62,977 nt of DNA from Clostridiales bacterium (GTDB lineage: Bacteria; Bacillota; Clostridia; Lachnospirales; Lachnospiraceae), in contig JAGZDD010000005.1 of assembly GCA_018369015.1 (NCBI GenBank), positions 1-62,977 of the forward strand, written 5' to 3'. Within the stretch, counting starts at the first letter, position 1; each line of letters starts with the position of its first letter. This document shows, piece after piece, positions 44,215-55,065 of the stretch. The position numbers and the translations under genes were made by a program. The notes beneath the pieces were generated by a model. That model was not told the DNA's origin. It made no database searches and worked only from the letters and a program-made list of their open reading frames with translations.

Positions 44215-45835
44215 CTATTTATTCTCTAAAAATTCCGCCCCCTGCTGTCTGTATGTTTCTACAATTTTATCAATACCGCAGTCTTTAAGCTTTTGGCGGA
44301 AATCAGACAGAGATTTTTCCCAGTCCTCAGCGCTTCCACACTCTAATATCGGCCTAAATTCCAAAGTCGCATTATAGCAGGCAGTAATCTCCGTTGTTAT
44401 ATCATCTGTGTCTGCCACAAATCCAAAATAGGTTGGCAGTTCCATTCTGTTTAAATAATAATCCAGACCGTTTTCCTGATTTTCCGGTGTTGATCCATCC
44501 CATGGAAGTGCCTGAAGCTCATTGCCAAAAAGGAAACTCTGGGAATGATACCCTACAGAATTTCCGTCCGTTCCGTTCGGATATTTAGCAATACCGTCTT
44601 CAACAATATAATCTACGCCATCTTCACCATAAGAAAGCAGATTCGTAATCTGTGGGTCTGTCATCATCAAATTAATAAATTGTACGGCAGCTTCCGGCTC
44701 TGTTGATGTATAAGGTACGGCAAAACCAAACATATTGACGTTTGTTGTCTGTGTCTGCGTATGAAACAACGGCAAAAATACAATTTCCTGTTCCGTCAGG
44801 CCCTCTACTTCAAGTGCTGCGGCATCTGGATCACTTTTGCCCTGGCCAAGATAGCAAAATACATTTCCGGCAGACATAGCCGTTGTACACTCGTCGTCAG
44901 TTACAGCGCCGTCTTTATAAACAAGCCCCTCTTGATACCAGCGGCTAATCCGCTCAACCATAGCTTCATACATTTCGGATTCATACAGACTTTCGATCGA
45001 GCCGCTTTCAGGATCGACATACACAAATTTATAGGAATCTCCCAGATTGTCCAGATTACTGTTTTGTTCAAACAAATCCGACGCGCAGTCGTCTCCGGCT
45101 CCGGCAGGCGTACTGCCATTATTATAAGCAACATATAAAGGCGTCAGTTCCGGATGGGCTTCTTTTACACTCATTAAAAGCTGTTCAAATTCAGTCCAGC
45201 TTTTAATATTCAGGGCTTCCTCTAAAATTCCCATATCTTCTAAAACATCCTCCCGCATAAAAAACCCTCGGACCATATCCAGATCAGAAAGCTTAGGAAT
45301 CCCGTAAATCTTGCCGTCTTTTGAAGTACTCGGCAAAAGCTTTCCAATAAGCTCCTTTGTCTCCGGTGCGTATTCATCCAAAAGATCGGTAATATCCATT
45401 AATGCATTTTGCTTTTCAAGCATATCAATGCTAAGCATAGGTGACAATGATATAACGTCTACAGGTTCAGAGCCGGAAATCATTAAATTAATCGTCTGAT
45501 TCCATGAACCAAACTCTATAAATTCCACATCCACATGAACCCCTATTTTCTCTTCCGTCAGTTCATTTAACCGGGAAATAACACGCTCTGCCCCATCAGC
45601 GCTTACTGTATTATTTAGCAGTTTTTGCCGTTATTGTAACAAGCTCTCCGTTATTATCGGGTTCCTTCGCTTCCCCGTCTGAGCCTTCTGCATTTTCAGA
45701 TATGGCGTCCTGCGTATCCGAAGGCTGGGAGTTTGTTTCTGTTCCCGCATTGTTTCCCTGGTTCCCACAACCAGAAAATGTACCTACGGCTAATGCCGCG
45801 GCCAATACCCCTGAAATAACAATACTATTTTTCAA
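44215..45835 (-). pseudogene. Frameshifted solute-binding lipoprotein (DUF3502/LplA-type)
   Basis: A third relative of the binding lipoproteins, broken into two frames. The N-terminal part starts at TTG 45835 (GGGGAGG upstream) with lipobox GTFSGC and a Ser/Glu/Asn-rich linker, and stops at 45611 after LVTITAKTAK. The rest (LNELTEEKIGVHVDVEFIEF; IVETYRQQGAEFLENK end) continues in another frame. Removing one A from the A5 run in GCAAAAACTG restores a continuous protein (VTITAKLLNNTVSADGAERV). The defect may be a real mutation, a variable tract or a read error. No permease genes adjoin it. Confidence 0.82.
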
Positions 45836-46022
45836 TTTTATCCTCCCCTTTTTCTGTTGATTATGGTAAAAGTATAATCGTTTCACATACAAAAAAATAG
45901 AGAAATGGAACCATTTTTCTTTTCCTGCAAATTATATATTTCCTCATATAAAAAACAACATGCAAGATTGGACAAGCCTTCCTACTGTTTTTTGCACATT
46001 TTACAAATACAATATTCAAGTT

Positions 46023-48532
46023 TTATAAATATTGTCCAGAAACTATAGATAATTGAATCAGTCTTATTTCATGGGAATGTAAACGGATAAAACGAATATA
46101 CTGGCTATCTTTGACCTTTATCGTATGATTTCTCATTCTTGGCACACATATTTTATTCAAATACTCCAACTCCTCCGGAGTAAGGCTTTCTTTTTTCCCA
46201 AGCAATTCCCATTGCTTCAGGGCACTATTACTTTTGTCTAAAATATACATTTTTTCTGTGTACTCGCCGTTTTCTAAACCAGACAGACAAAAAGAAATCT
46301 CTAATTCATTTTTATCGGGAAAGATTGTTTCCATCATATCCGGCGTTATCCCACTTCCTTTAAACCGGTAATACTCCGGCGAAAATTCTTTTGCATTATA
46401 ACACAAAATCGTATATTTTCCTTTTGTATTCCCAGTAACTATATAGCCCTTTCCTTTTTGTATAAGGTAATCCTCCATACGGCTATATAAAGATAAGGCA
46501 TAGCAGGAAGGCTTAAATAACCCGTCTTTACTCAACAAGCCTTTTCCACCAAAAAAAGGCTGTGCTGTTTCAAAATATCTGAGATTTAGGTCGCTGGCGA
46601 AAGTATATACTGCCAAATCTACGGCTTCTAGCAGCCGGTTTATCATATCTATAAGCTGTGCCGCAAATTCCTGGCTGTCATTCACATAATTTCTGTCAGA
46701 AATATTCAAATTCCACTCTGTTGCTATAATCTTTAAATGTCCAAGCCCTGCCTGCTTCAGCTCGTATTTTAACTGGTCTGTCATATTTGTAAGAAATTCC
46801 GGATCCATAGAACGCGTTGCGGCCAATGTGCCATCCGGCATTTTTTTAGGCCAATATGGCAGTATACTCACAGAAATAAAATCCGGGAAAATTCCGCTAT
46901 TTTTCCACGTTTTACCCATTCAAATTCAGGCATCCCCGGTGTTCCGCCATAAATCCCAACCAATGCCCCCGGCACTTTACTTTTGATCAATCTAAAGACT
47001 GCCGTATAATAAGACTGAAACGTATATTCTTCTGCATGATGATACTCCTCTTCCTCATAAGAAATATCAAAAATCCAATGGCCTACCGTATCTTCGCCAT
47101 ACCTCATCAGAATATGCATTATAAAGCTCTCAATAAAACTACAGGCATCCGAAAGGCCGCAAAAAACAGGTTCTTCCTTTAGTTCGTATACCTTATCCTG
47201 ATCCGTATTCAAAATAGCTTTTCGTTTATTACCCATATCTAATATTATCTGTAATTGGTTCTCTACAAGAAAATCCAACACATTATCTAAAAGATCAAAA
47301 TTTAAGTATTTTGCATGATAGCCCTGACGTATATGCATTTCTTTTGAAAATAAATTCATAATACGCACATATTGAAGGTTCAAAAATTTTTTTAAAATTA
47401 ATATATGCTTTTGCTGCTCTCCCGAGAGCAATTCCGCAGCCGCACCTACATTTAAAGCTTTATTCCAGATTTTTTTATAAAAACTGTATTCTGATACATC
47501 GGCAAAAACCGTTCTTTTTATTATGCCATTTTGGGGCTTGTCCATCCGGGTCTCCAAAAAGCGGTGTAAAATTTGTACATTTTCCCTGCTTTTATCCCGA
47601 AAAGTATCTGAGGTGCTTTTTACCTGATTTCTATATTCTAAAGGGGACATTTGTTTGTACTTTTTAAAAAACTTATTAAATGACGAAGCATTTGAAAAAC
47701 CACTATCCATGGCAATATCTGTAACCCGTCTTTTCGTGTACTGTAATTGTTCACAAGCATAAGAAAGCCGTATCTTTACTAAATAATCCGCAAAGCTTAT
47801 GCCCATGTTTTTCTTAAAGTACCGCGAAAATACCGATGGCGACATATATAACATTCCTGCCATCTTTTCCAAAGAAATACTTTCCGAGAAACTTTTATGA
47901 ATATGGTTTAAAATATTTTCAAGCCTGCTTTCCTCCGACGTCTGTACGTCTGATATTAACAAAGGGTGTTTAAAATTTGTATATAATTCATCTAATAATA
48001 AATAAAACAATCCCTTTTTTCTCGCATTTACTTCACTTCCATGCATGATGTATTCATAAATCATATCAAAATACAGCTTTTTAAGTTTTTCATAAGCGAC
48101 TCCTTTGTCAGAAAAACTATTGCTGCATATAAAAAATTTATCCAATACATCCGACTGGTTCATAAGCTTCATGTTAAATTTTAATACTGCTATCACAGAC
48201 TTTTTAACAGACTTCCATTGATGTTTACAAAATGCAGGGATATACGCCAGTTCATCCGTCCTCAGTTTCCACAACCGTCCACCAATCTCCAGCTCGCAAA
48301 CACCATCATTCAAATCCCCCAATGCAGGCATACGGGGGATTTGTTCTACGCTTCGGTCGTCGCTTAACAAATGCCCCGACACTTCGCGCCCCTCGCGGCC
48401 GCCGCCAAGGTCAGGCGAGCTTGACTTTGGCTCGTTGCCTGCGGAAATAACATAAATAAGAATAGATTCTGAATTAAAATATTTATCTGTCCTAAAGTTG
48501 CCGATGATTTCAAAAGAAAATTCCTGAATCAT
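46023..48532 (-). pseudogene. AraC-GH39 regulator with frameshift and in-frame repeat insertion
   Basis: A second AraC-GH39 fusion, damaged twice. The N-terminal cupin is interrupted by about 48 residues encoded by a palindromic repeat (48301-48447), between SILIYVIS and CELEIGGRLWKLR. The AraC HTH is intact (ISLEKMAGMLYMSPSVFSRY; RVTDIAMDSGFSNASSFNKF). The GH39 part breaks at FEWVK: one A is missing from AAAA near 46913, and the other frame continues as TWKNSGIFPDFISVSILPYW. The GH39 nucleophile-type motif ATEWN is present but the acid/base Asn-Glu is not evident (HWIFDISYEEEE). ATG 48532 has a plausible ribosome site. Confidence 0.8.
48301..48447. repeat. Palindromic repeat inserted in frame in the second AraC-GH39 gene
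   Basis: Its CTACGCTTCGGTCGTCGCTT, CGCCCCTCGCGGCCGCCGCC and AGGTCAGGCGAGCTTGACTT segments match repeat modules in leader 2 (20840-20995) and at 62860. It has no stop codon in the gene's frame. Confidence 0.7.
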
Positions 48533-48817
48533 ATTTTCCACCACAACTCCTTTTCCCAAACGGAGAATCTATATCCACTATTTTCCTAAAAGTAAACTTC
48601 AAACAATAATCTGCGCACTTATATTATCTCAAATACGTTATATTTTCAAGAACAGCCCTGCACATTTTGTGCATTTTCCCCAAATTGTCTTTGAAATCCC
48701 TTCAATTTTTATTGATTGTTTCCCCGTTATTTCATATAATAGAATTAGATTTTTTCTAAGCGGACATGCCGCCAGACAGCGGCTAAGCGATATAAAAGTT
48801 CAGGGGAGGTTTCTAAT

Positions 48818-50773
48818 ATGAACATCAGCGATATGCTTGGCGCATTGCCAAAGTTCCAAAAAAGAAAAAAAGATCCGCCCACAATACTGGAAACAGTATG
48901 GGGCGAACAGCTTGACACAAATCATGTTCTCGAGCAGTATCCAAGGCCTCAAATGATCCGGGATAATTACGAAATTCTCAACGGTTACTGGCGTTATGCC
49001 ATTACTGCAGCAAAAAAATACCCGGACAAGTTCGATGGGCTGATCCTTGTGCCATTTTCTCCGGAAAGCCAGCTCTCTGGGGTAGGAAGACAGCTTATGC
49101 CTGATGAATACTTATGGTATGAGCGCACCATAGATATTGAGAATTTTAAAGCAGGAACCTGCTGCCTCCTCCATTTTGAAGCGGTCGATCAGTGCGCGGT
49201 TGTCTATATTAACGGACATTTTGCCGGAAAACATGCAGGCGGCTATCTGCCCTTTGAAATTGACCTGACTCCTTATCTCTCCCCAGGCAAAAACCAGCTT
49301 CGCCTTACCGTCCGGGTGCAGGATTTTTCCGATACCTCCTATCACAGCAGAGGCAAACAAAAGCTTGTGCCCTCGGGAATGTATTACACGGCGCAAAGCG
49401 GTATCTGGCAGACCGTGTGGATGGAAACGGTACCCAGGCACCATATCTCCCTTGTTGATATTGCACCGGATTATGACCGCCACCAAATCACGATAACGCT
49501 CCACGAGAAAAATAAAAGCCATTCTCCGTGGATTCGCGTCCGGGTTTTTGATGCAATACTTTTAGGAAAAAAAGCTTCATTCCAGCCCAGTACAACAGCC
49601 TGCCAGACGCCCATCATCGATAAACAGTTTGGTTCACTGAAAATAACTTTAGATATTCCAGCCCCCAAAAGCTGGACTCCTAAAACGCCTTATCTTTATC
49701 CGTTAGAAATCACCTCCGGCCAGGACACTGTGCGCTGCTACTTTGCTATGAGGTGCTTTTCCATAGAAAAAGACGACCTTGGAATTTCCCGTATCTGCCT
49801 GAACCACGAAAGTATTTTTCTTAATGGCGTGTTAGACCAGGGATATTGGCCGGATGGGCTTTACACCGCGCCCTCCGATGACGCACTCATCTACGACGTA
49901 CAAAAAATGAAGCAGCTCGGTTTTAATATGCTGCGCAAACACGCCAAAATAGAATGTCGCCGCTGGTACTACCACTGCGACCGCCTTGGAATGATTGTCT
50001 GGCAGGATATGGTCAACGGCGGCAGCGCCTACTCTCCGGCGCTTTTAACCTACCTCCCCACGCTGCTCTGCGTTCCGGGTCCTAAAAAGAGGGCTGCTAA
50101 AGTCAATTCCTTACTTACCCGCTTTTTAGACAGGAAAATGCCGGGGCTTGCGCCGGATGGAAAGCTTGAACATATAATTACCGGACGCACGGATTCCCGG
50201 GGGCGCCAGGAATTTTTAAGGGAATGTGCCCACACAATCCTGCTTCTGCGCGCTTTTCCGTCAATTATGACATGGGTACCCTTTAATGAGGGCTGGGGGC
50301 AATTTGATACAGAGCTTATCACTGAGCTTATTCATACCGCAGATCCCGGGCGCCTTGTCGATTCAGCCAGCGGCTGGTTTGACCATAAAACCGGGGATTT
50401 TAAAAGCGTTCACAATTATTTTCGCAAAATCTCGGCGGTCAGAGATTCCCGGGCCTACGTTCTTTCCGAATATGGGGGCTATGTTTACCGGGTAAGCCGT
50501 CACAGCACCAGCAATACCACGTACGGCTATCATACCTTCCATTCCTGTGAAGCCTTTGAAAAAGCCTTTGTGCGCCTGATCCGCCAGGATATTGCCCCTT
50601 TAATCCGCCAGGGCTTATGCGCTGCGGTGTACACCCAGCTCTCCGATATTGAGGAGGAAACCAACGGGCTCCTGACCTATGACCGCCGTGTTTGCAAAAT
50701 TTCCCCAAAAACCGCAGCCATGCTAAGACGCTCTATTGACGTTTACACAAATCCAGGAGGAACCTGCTTATGA
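48818..50773 (+). CDS. Glycoside hydrolase family 2 enzyme
   Basis: A 651-residue cytoplasmic GH2 protein: N-terminal sugar-binding jelly roll (ILNGYWRYAI; VDQCAVVYINGHFAGKHAGG), an immunoglobulin-like middle, and a TIM barrel with acid/base Glu in FNEGWGQFD (about residue 490) and candidate nucleophile Glu in LSEYGGYVYR (about 550). Members include beta-galactosidases, beta-mannosidases and beta-glucuronidases; the exact sugar cannot be set. Its stop overlaps the downstream symporter start (ATGA), so both act on one substrate. Confidence 0.9.
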   Translation: MNISDMLGALPKFQKRKKDPPTILETVWGEQLDTNHVLEQYPRPQMIRDNYEILNGYWRYAITAAKKYPDKFDGLILVPFSPESQLSGVGRQLMPDEYLWYERTIDIENFKAGTCCLLHFEAVDQCAVVYINGHFAGKHAGGYLPFEIDLTPYLSPGKNQLRLTVRVQDFSDTSYHSRGKQKLVPSGMYYTAQSGIWQTVWMETVPRHHISLVDIAPDYDRHQITITLHEKNKSHSPWIRVRVFDAILLGKKASFQPSTTACQTPIIDKQFGSLKITLDIPAPKSWTPKTPYLYPLEITSGQDTVRCYFAMRCFSIEKDDLGISRICLNHESIFLNGVLDQGYWPDGLYTAPSDDALIYDVQKMKQLGFNMLRKHAKIECRRWYYHCDRLGMIVWQDMVNGGSAYSPALLTYLPTLLCVPGPKKRAAKVNSLLTRFLDRKMPGLAPDGKLEHIITGRTDSRGRQEFLRECAHTILLLRAFPSIMTWVPFNEGWGQFDTELITELIHTADPGRLVDSASGWFDHKTGDFKSVHNYFRKISAVRDSRAYVLSEYGGYVYRVSRHSTSNTTYGYHTFHSCEAFEKAFVRLIRQDIAPLIRQGLCAAVYTQLSDIEEETNGLLTYDRRVCKISPKTAAMLRRSIDVYTNPGGTCL

Positions 50774-52056
50774 AGCTTAATTACAAGCGTACCTTTTTTA
50801 TCGGCTTTGCTTTCCTGTCCATCAGCGCATTTTGGCAAATGTATGATAATATCATTCCACTGATTTTGCAAAATTCCTTTCACCTTAACGAAACGCTCAT
50901 TGGAGCAATTATGGCAATGGATAATGTTCTCGCCGTATTTTTGCTCCCGTTTTTCGGCATTCTTTCCGACCGGTGTCATACCCGTCTTGGGAAACGTACC
51001 CCATTTATTATCGGGGGAACGATTGTCGCAGTCATTTTTATGATCCTGCTCCCCGTGGCTGACGACACGGACAATCTTATTCTTTTTGTTGCCGCCCTTG
51101 GCGTTACCTTGCTGTCCATGGCCTTTTACCGCTCACCCGCAGTAGCGCTGATGCCGGATCTGACGCCTAAGCCTCTGCGCAGCAAAGCCAATGCGGTTAT
51201 TAATCTCATGGGAGCCATCGGAGGCGTTTATTCCCTGCTGATGATTTCCCTGCTCGTAGGTAAGCAAGACCGCCCGGACTATGTGCCGCTGTTTATTTCT
51301 GTCGCGGCGCTCATGGTGCTTGCCGTCATTCTTCTTGTAGCTACAATCCGGGAAAATAAAATCTCGGCCCAGCTTCTTCGGGAATTTCCAGACCAGGAGG
51401 AAGCGGAGCCAGACAGCGCCGCCGAATCCGGAAAAACAACCTTAGCGCCGGAAGTACGCCGCAGCCTTATTTTTATCCTGTTGTCCATTTTCCTTTGGTT
51501 TACCGCTTATAATGCTGTCACTACCGCCTTTTCCCGTTATGCCCGCATTGTATGGGATATACAGGGCGGAGGCTTTGCCAACTGCCTTATGGTCGCCACA
51601 GTCGCCGCGATTATCAGCTATATCCCCATTGGAATGATTTCCAGCCGTATCGGGCGCAAAAAGACCATTTGCGGAGGCGTCCTATTAATGACCCTGTGTT
51701 ATCTTGGCGCGTTTTTCTTCACCAGCTATCACCCCGCAATCAATATCGGCTTTGCCTGCATTGGCATTGGCTGGGCCGCCATCAGTGTTAATTCCCTGCC
51801 GATGGTTGTCGAAATGTGTAAAGGCGGTGATGTTGGGAAATATACCGGCATTTACTATACCTTCTCTATGGCTGCCCAAATTTTTACCCCTGTTTTTTCA
51901 GGATTTTTATTGGGGAATATTTCCTACAGGATTCTTTTTCCTTATGCGGTTGTATTCTCCGCCCTGGCTTTTGTAACCATGTGCTTTGTAAATCACGGCG
52001 ATTCCAGGCCTGTCAAAAAATCCAGTGTCATTGAAAATTTTGATGTTGATGATTAA
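50770..52056 (+). CDS. Major facilitator sugar transporter (GPH/SWEET-like MFS)
   Basis: A 428-residue, 12-helix transporter: SISAFWQMYDNIIPLILQNS, ILSDRCHTRLGKRTPFIIGG (MFS/GPH loop), and PMVVEMCKGGDVGKYTGIYY in the second half. It is translationally coupled to the GH2 gene by a 4-bp overlap, with AGGAGG inside the GH2 end. It probably imports the glycoside cleaved by the GH2 enzyme. Confidence 0.88.
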   Translation: MKLNYKRTFFIGFAFLSISAFWQMYDNIIPLILQNSFHLNETLIGAIMAMDNVLAVFLLPFFGILSDRCHTRLGKRTPFIIGGTIVAVIFMILLPVADDTDNLILFVAALGVTLLSMAFYRSPAVALMPDLTPKPLRSKANAVINLMGAIGGVYSLLMISLLVGKQDRPDYVPLFISVAALMVLAVILLVATIRENKISAQLLREFPDQEEAEPDSAAESGKTTLAPEVRRSLIFILLSIFLWFTAYNAVTTAFSRYARIVWDIQGGGFANCLMVATVAAIISYIPIGMISSRIGRKKTICGGVLLMTLCYLGAFFFTSYHPAINIGFACIGIGWAAISVNSLPMVVEMCKGGDVGKYTGIYYTFSMAAQIFTPVFSGFLLGNISYRILFPYAVVFSALAFVTMCFVNHGDSRPVKKSSVIENFDVDD

Positions 52057-52192
52057 CGTAAGGAACAGTAAGCAGGATAATATTTACCTATTATAAAGTC
52101 AAGAATCTCCATTGTTTCTCCCAATATGCGCTACTATAATTAAACTATCTTCCGGAAGAGGTAAAACAAATTATTGGGCCAGGGGGAATATT

Positions 52193-53851
52193 ATGTTTAA
52201 GAAAAAAGGTACATTATTACTTACTCTGAGTTTAGTTTTGTCATCCTTATACGCTTGCGGAAATGCCGAAACTTCCGATTCCGGCATTTCCACCGGCAGC
52301 ACGGACGTCTCGCAAAGTGCAGCGTCCGGCACCGATGTATCTGGTGAAAGCCCGGCGGCCAGCGAGGATCTAAACGCCACGAGCAACGGCGGGGCAACCG
52401 CGTTTTCTGACGAGGATATTGTAACGATTGAATATTATGGCGTAAATCTCAGCGGAAAAAATGATATAACTGACATCGCCGAAGCAGTCAACGCCATAAG
52501 CGAGAAAGAAATCGGCGTCCATGTCAATTTTAATCTCCTCGATTTCGGATCATTTCTGCAGCAGGTCAGCCTGAAAATGGCGGGTAATGAACGCATTGAT
52601 TTAATGAATTTCGTTCCCGCGCCGCCTGCAACCTTTTCCAGCATGACCTCGCAAAACCAGCTCATGGATATTACCAGGCTTCTTGAAGAATACGCGCCGG
52701 ACGCTTTAGAGGCCACTGGGGATTTTATCCGGGGAACAACGGTCGGCGGGCAAATTTATGCAGTTCCTACAATCTCCGGCTTTTCGACACAGGTATACGT
52801 TATCATGCGTAAGGATGTTCTGGAAGCATTGGGTCTGGTAGAAAAAGCAGAAAATTTATCGTCATGGAGCGAATATGAAGAAATACTTGCCGCAGTTTAT
52901 GAGGCTAATCAAAATAAAACTCTGCCCGAAGAGCTTTTGACGCCGTCATGCTTAAGTAATGCGGACATGGCCGGCCGCGTCTACCCGCTCCAGGGAATCC
53001 GTGTGGGCAGCGATCTTTGGGCCCAAAACTTTGGAGTTGATAATCTTGGAGATACCTACGGTATTATTTCAGTCGATGAAAGTACAGATACTGTCCAGCT
53101 TTACTATGAATCCGAAGATTATCTGAATACACTGAAACGTGTTCAGGGCTGGTATGAGAAGGGATATATTTATAAGGACGCCGCGTTTACAGAGGACAGC
53201 GGAGATACCCTCATGGCTAACGGCGTTACATTTTCTTTTATCGCCAGCGGTCAGGTCGGGATTGACGCAACCCGGCGTTCGGTCACGGGATATGACGTTG
53301 TCGCTTCTCAGGTTCTATCAATTCCTATGGGAAGCAGTGTTTCCCAGACATGGGGGCTTGCCATCCCCACAACGGCCAAAGAGCCTGAAGCCGCGGCAAA
53401 ATTTATCAATCTGCTCTATTCTAATGCCGAGGTTATGAACCTGCTGACCTGGGGCATTGAGGGGCGGGATTATACCGTCAATGAAGAGGGAGAAGCCGTC
53501 ATTGCCGAAAACCCGGTATATACAAGCAATATGTACCTGTGGGGCAATGGCCGGCTGACTTATCCAACTGCCGGTTTAGGCGGCGATTACATGGAGCGGC
53601 TCAAAAAGGCCGATGAAGAAGCGCCAGTTTCCAAATATCTTGGATTTGCCGCAGATACCTCCCAGCTATCCAATGAATTAACTGCCATCAACAACGTGAT
53701 TAACCAGTACCGGGCGAACCTTGAATCCGGCGCTGTCACAGACCTTGAGGGCGAATATGAAAAATATTGCCAGGCAATGGAGGACGCGGGCGTACAAAAG
53801 GTCATCGACGCCTACCAGGAACAGCTTGATGAATGGCTTGCGCAGCAGTAA
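52193..53851 (+). CDS. Extracellular solute-binding lipoprotein with DUF3502 C-terminus
   Basis: A 552-residue lipoprotein: signal peptide with lipobox SLYAC, a Ser/Gly/Asp-rich linker to about 75, the binding domain (IVTIEYYGVNLSGKNDITDI; YAVPTISGFSTQVYVIM) and the DUF3502 end (YLGFAADTSQLSNELTAINN; VIDAYQEQLDEWLAQQ). The start is ATG 52193 after AGGGGGA. It is close in sequence to the protein at 34886. No ABC permease is nearby. Confidence 0.9.
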   Translation: MFKKKGTLLLTLSLVLSSLYACGNAETSDSGISTGSTDVSQSAASGTDVSGESPAASEDLNATSNGGATAFSDEDIVTIEYYGVNLSGKNDITDIAEAVNAISEKEIGVHVNFNLLDFGSFLQQVSLKMAGNERIDLMNFVPAPPATFSSMTSQNQLMDITRLLEEYAPDALEATGDFIRGTTVGGQIYAVPTISGFSTQVYVIMRKDVLEALGLVEKAENLSSWSEYEEILAAVYEANQNKTLPEELLTPSCLSNADMAGRVYPLQGIRVGSDLWAQNFGVDNLGDTYGIISVDESTDTVQLYYESEDYLNTLKRVQGWYEKGYIYKDAAFTEDSGDTLMANGVTFSFIASGQVGIDATRRSVTGYDVVASQVLSIPMGSSVSQTWGLAIPTTAKEPEAAAKFINLLYSNAEVMNLLTWGIEGRDYTVNEEGEAVIAENPVYTSNMYLWGNGRLTYPTAGLGGDYMERLKKADEEAPVSKYLGFAADTSQLSNELTAINNVINQYRANLESGAVTDLEGEYEKYCQAMEDAGVQKVIDAYQEQLDEWLAQQ

Positions 53852-53870
53852 TAACCTACGTACATTTAAG

Positions 53871-53905
53871 GGGAGTGTCTGATACCTCAGACGCTCCCTC
53901 TTTTT
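53871..53905. terminator. Bidirectional terminator
   Basis: GGGAGTGTCTGA / TCAGACGCTCCC with TACC loop and TCTTTTTT after it. Confidence 0.9.
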
Positions 53906-53907
53906 TA

Positions 53908-54774
53908 TCATTCTGCTAAAGCGTCCTTTGACACGAGAGCTTCATCAAATTGGGAAAGCGTCCGGCAGCGGCGCATTTCTGTGGGTGTACATTGATACCT
54001 CCGGTAAAAGCACTGCCTGAAATTCTTATAATCATAAAATCCATGGCGCGGTAGTATATCTTTGATAGGATCATTCGTATAAATAATATCTCTGTAAATC
54101 CTGATCACACGAAAATCATTCAGGTATTGCAAAAAACTCATCCCTGTAATCTTTTTAAAAAACCTGCAAAAATAATTTGGCTGAAGATGAAGCACTGCCG
54201 CAGCGTCCTGCAAGGTTAGCGGCTCACTGTAATGCTTTGCAATATAATCTGTAATTATTCCCAGCCGCTCCTTTTCAAAATCTGACAAAAGCACTGTATT
54301 ATCCTTGACCTCTGTCAATCTTTGCTCATACAAAACATCAACAAAATGAAACAGCTCTGAATAAAACGCCAGGTAATTCCCCTCCTGGGCTAATTCATAC
54401 TTCTCATTGCACCGTTTTAGCAGTTCTCTAAGCCGTGCTGTCTGGTCATGGTTAAACTTATTGGGGAATACTGGCAGCGGCGCGTTTGGCGCATATTTTT
54501 TAAAAAATATGCTGGGAATAATCACAGTAATCGAACAATCGCCGGAAAGCGAACGAGAGGTATGGATCTCCATCGGATTGACTGCTATTATATCTCCCTC
54601 CCTGATAATATATTCCTTATGCTTCACAGTAATCGCAAAGCTGCCTTCCAGTTCAAGCCCAAACTCATAGGCGTCATGCCAGTGATACGGAACATAATTA
54701 TCCCGCGGCACACGCCTTGGGCTGAAAAAAATATCATAAGATTCTTTGGATTCCCATATTTCCTGACGAATCAA
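53908..54774 (-). CDS. AraC family transcriptional regulator
   Basis: A 288-residue regulator: cupin sensor (YVPYHWHDAYEFGLELEGSF; EGDIIAVNPMEIHTS) and C-terminal AraC HTH (LTLQDAAAVLHLQPNYFCRF; DPIKDILPRHGFYDYKNFRQ). It is convergent with the binding-lipoprotein gene and probably controls neighbouring sugar genes. Confidence 0.92.
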   Translation of the reverse strand: MIRQEIWESKESYDIFFSPRRVPRDNYVPYHWHDAYEFGLELEGSFAITVKHKEYIIREGDIIAVNPMEIHTSRSLSGDCSITVIIPSIFFKKYAPNAPLPVFPNKFNHDQTARLRELLKRCNEKYELAQEGNYLAFYSELFHFVDVLYEQRLTEVKDNTVLLSDFEKERLGIITDYIAKHYSEPLTLQDAAAVLHLQPNYFCRFFKKITGMSFLQYLNDFRVIRIYRDIIYTNDPIKDILPRHGFYDYKNFRQCFYRRYQCTPTEMRRCRTLSQFDEALVSKDALAE

Positions 54775-54822
54775 AATAACTTCCCCTTTCCGAAAAAGAG
54801 CGCGCCCTCCAGCGCGCTCCTG

Positions 54823-55065
54823 CTAATACTTTATCTCAATGTCTTCCGGCTTAAGACCATAATCTGAAAGGAAATCCTCCATATCCTTTTGGGAGCGGAT
54901 ATATTTCACTTCCTGAAACCGCCCGGTCTGAACCCATTCAAATCCGGCCCGTTTCTCCCCCGTGCAAATACTTGAATATACGACCGGTTTCTGCTGTGCC
55001 GGATCATAACTATATTCAGGAATCCTGTGCTTTTTATGAAAGAGTTTCAAATTCCTCCACCTCAT
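54823..55065 (-). CDS. Small conserved protein overlapping the ribokinase gene
   Basis: An 80-residue protein (KKPVVYSSICTGEKRAGF-like core, then GRFQEVKYIRSQKDMEDFLS). The type is common beside many Clostridia genes without known function. The start is uncertain: ATG 55065 and TTG 55050 both overlap the end of the ribokinase frame. It is probably co-transcribed with ribokinase. Confidence 0.55.
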   Translation of the reverse strand: MRWRNLKLFHKKHRIPEYSYDPAQQKPVVYSSICTGEKRAGFEWVQTGRFQEVKYIRSQKDMEDFLSDYGLKPEDIEIKY

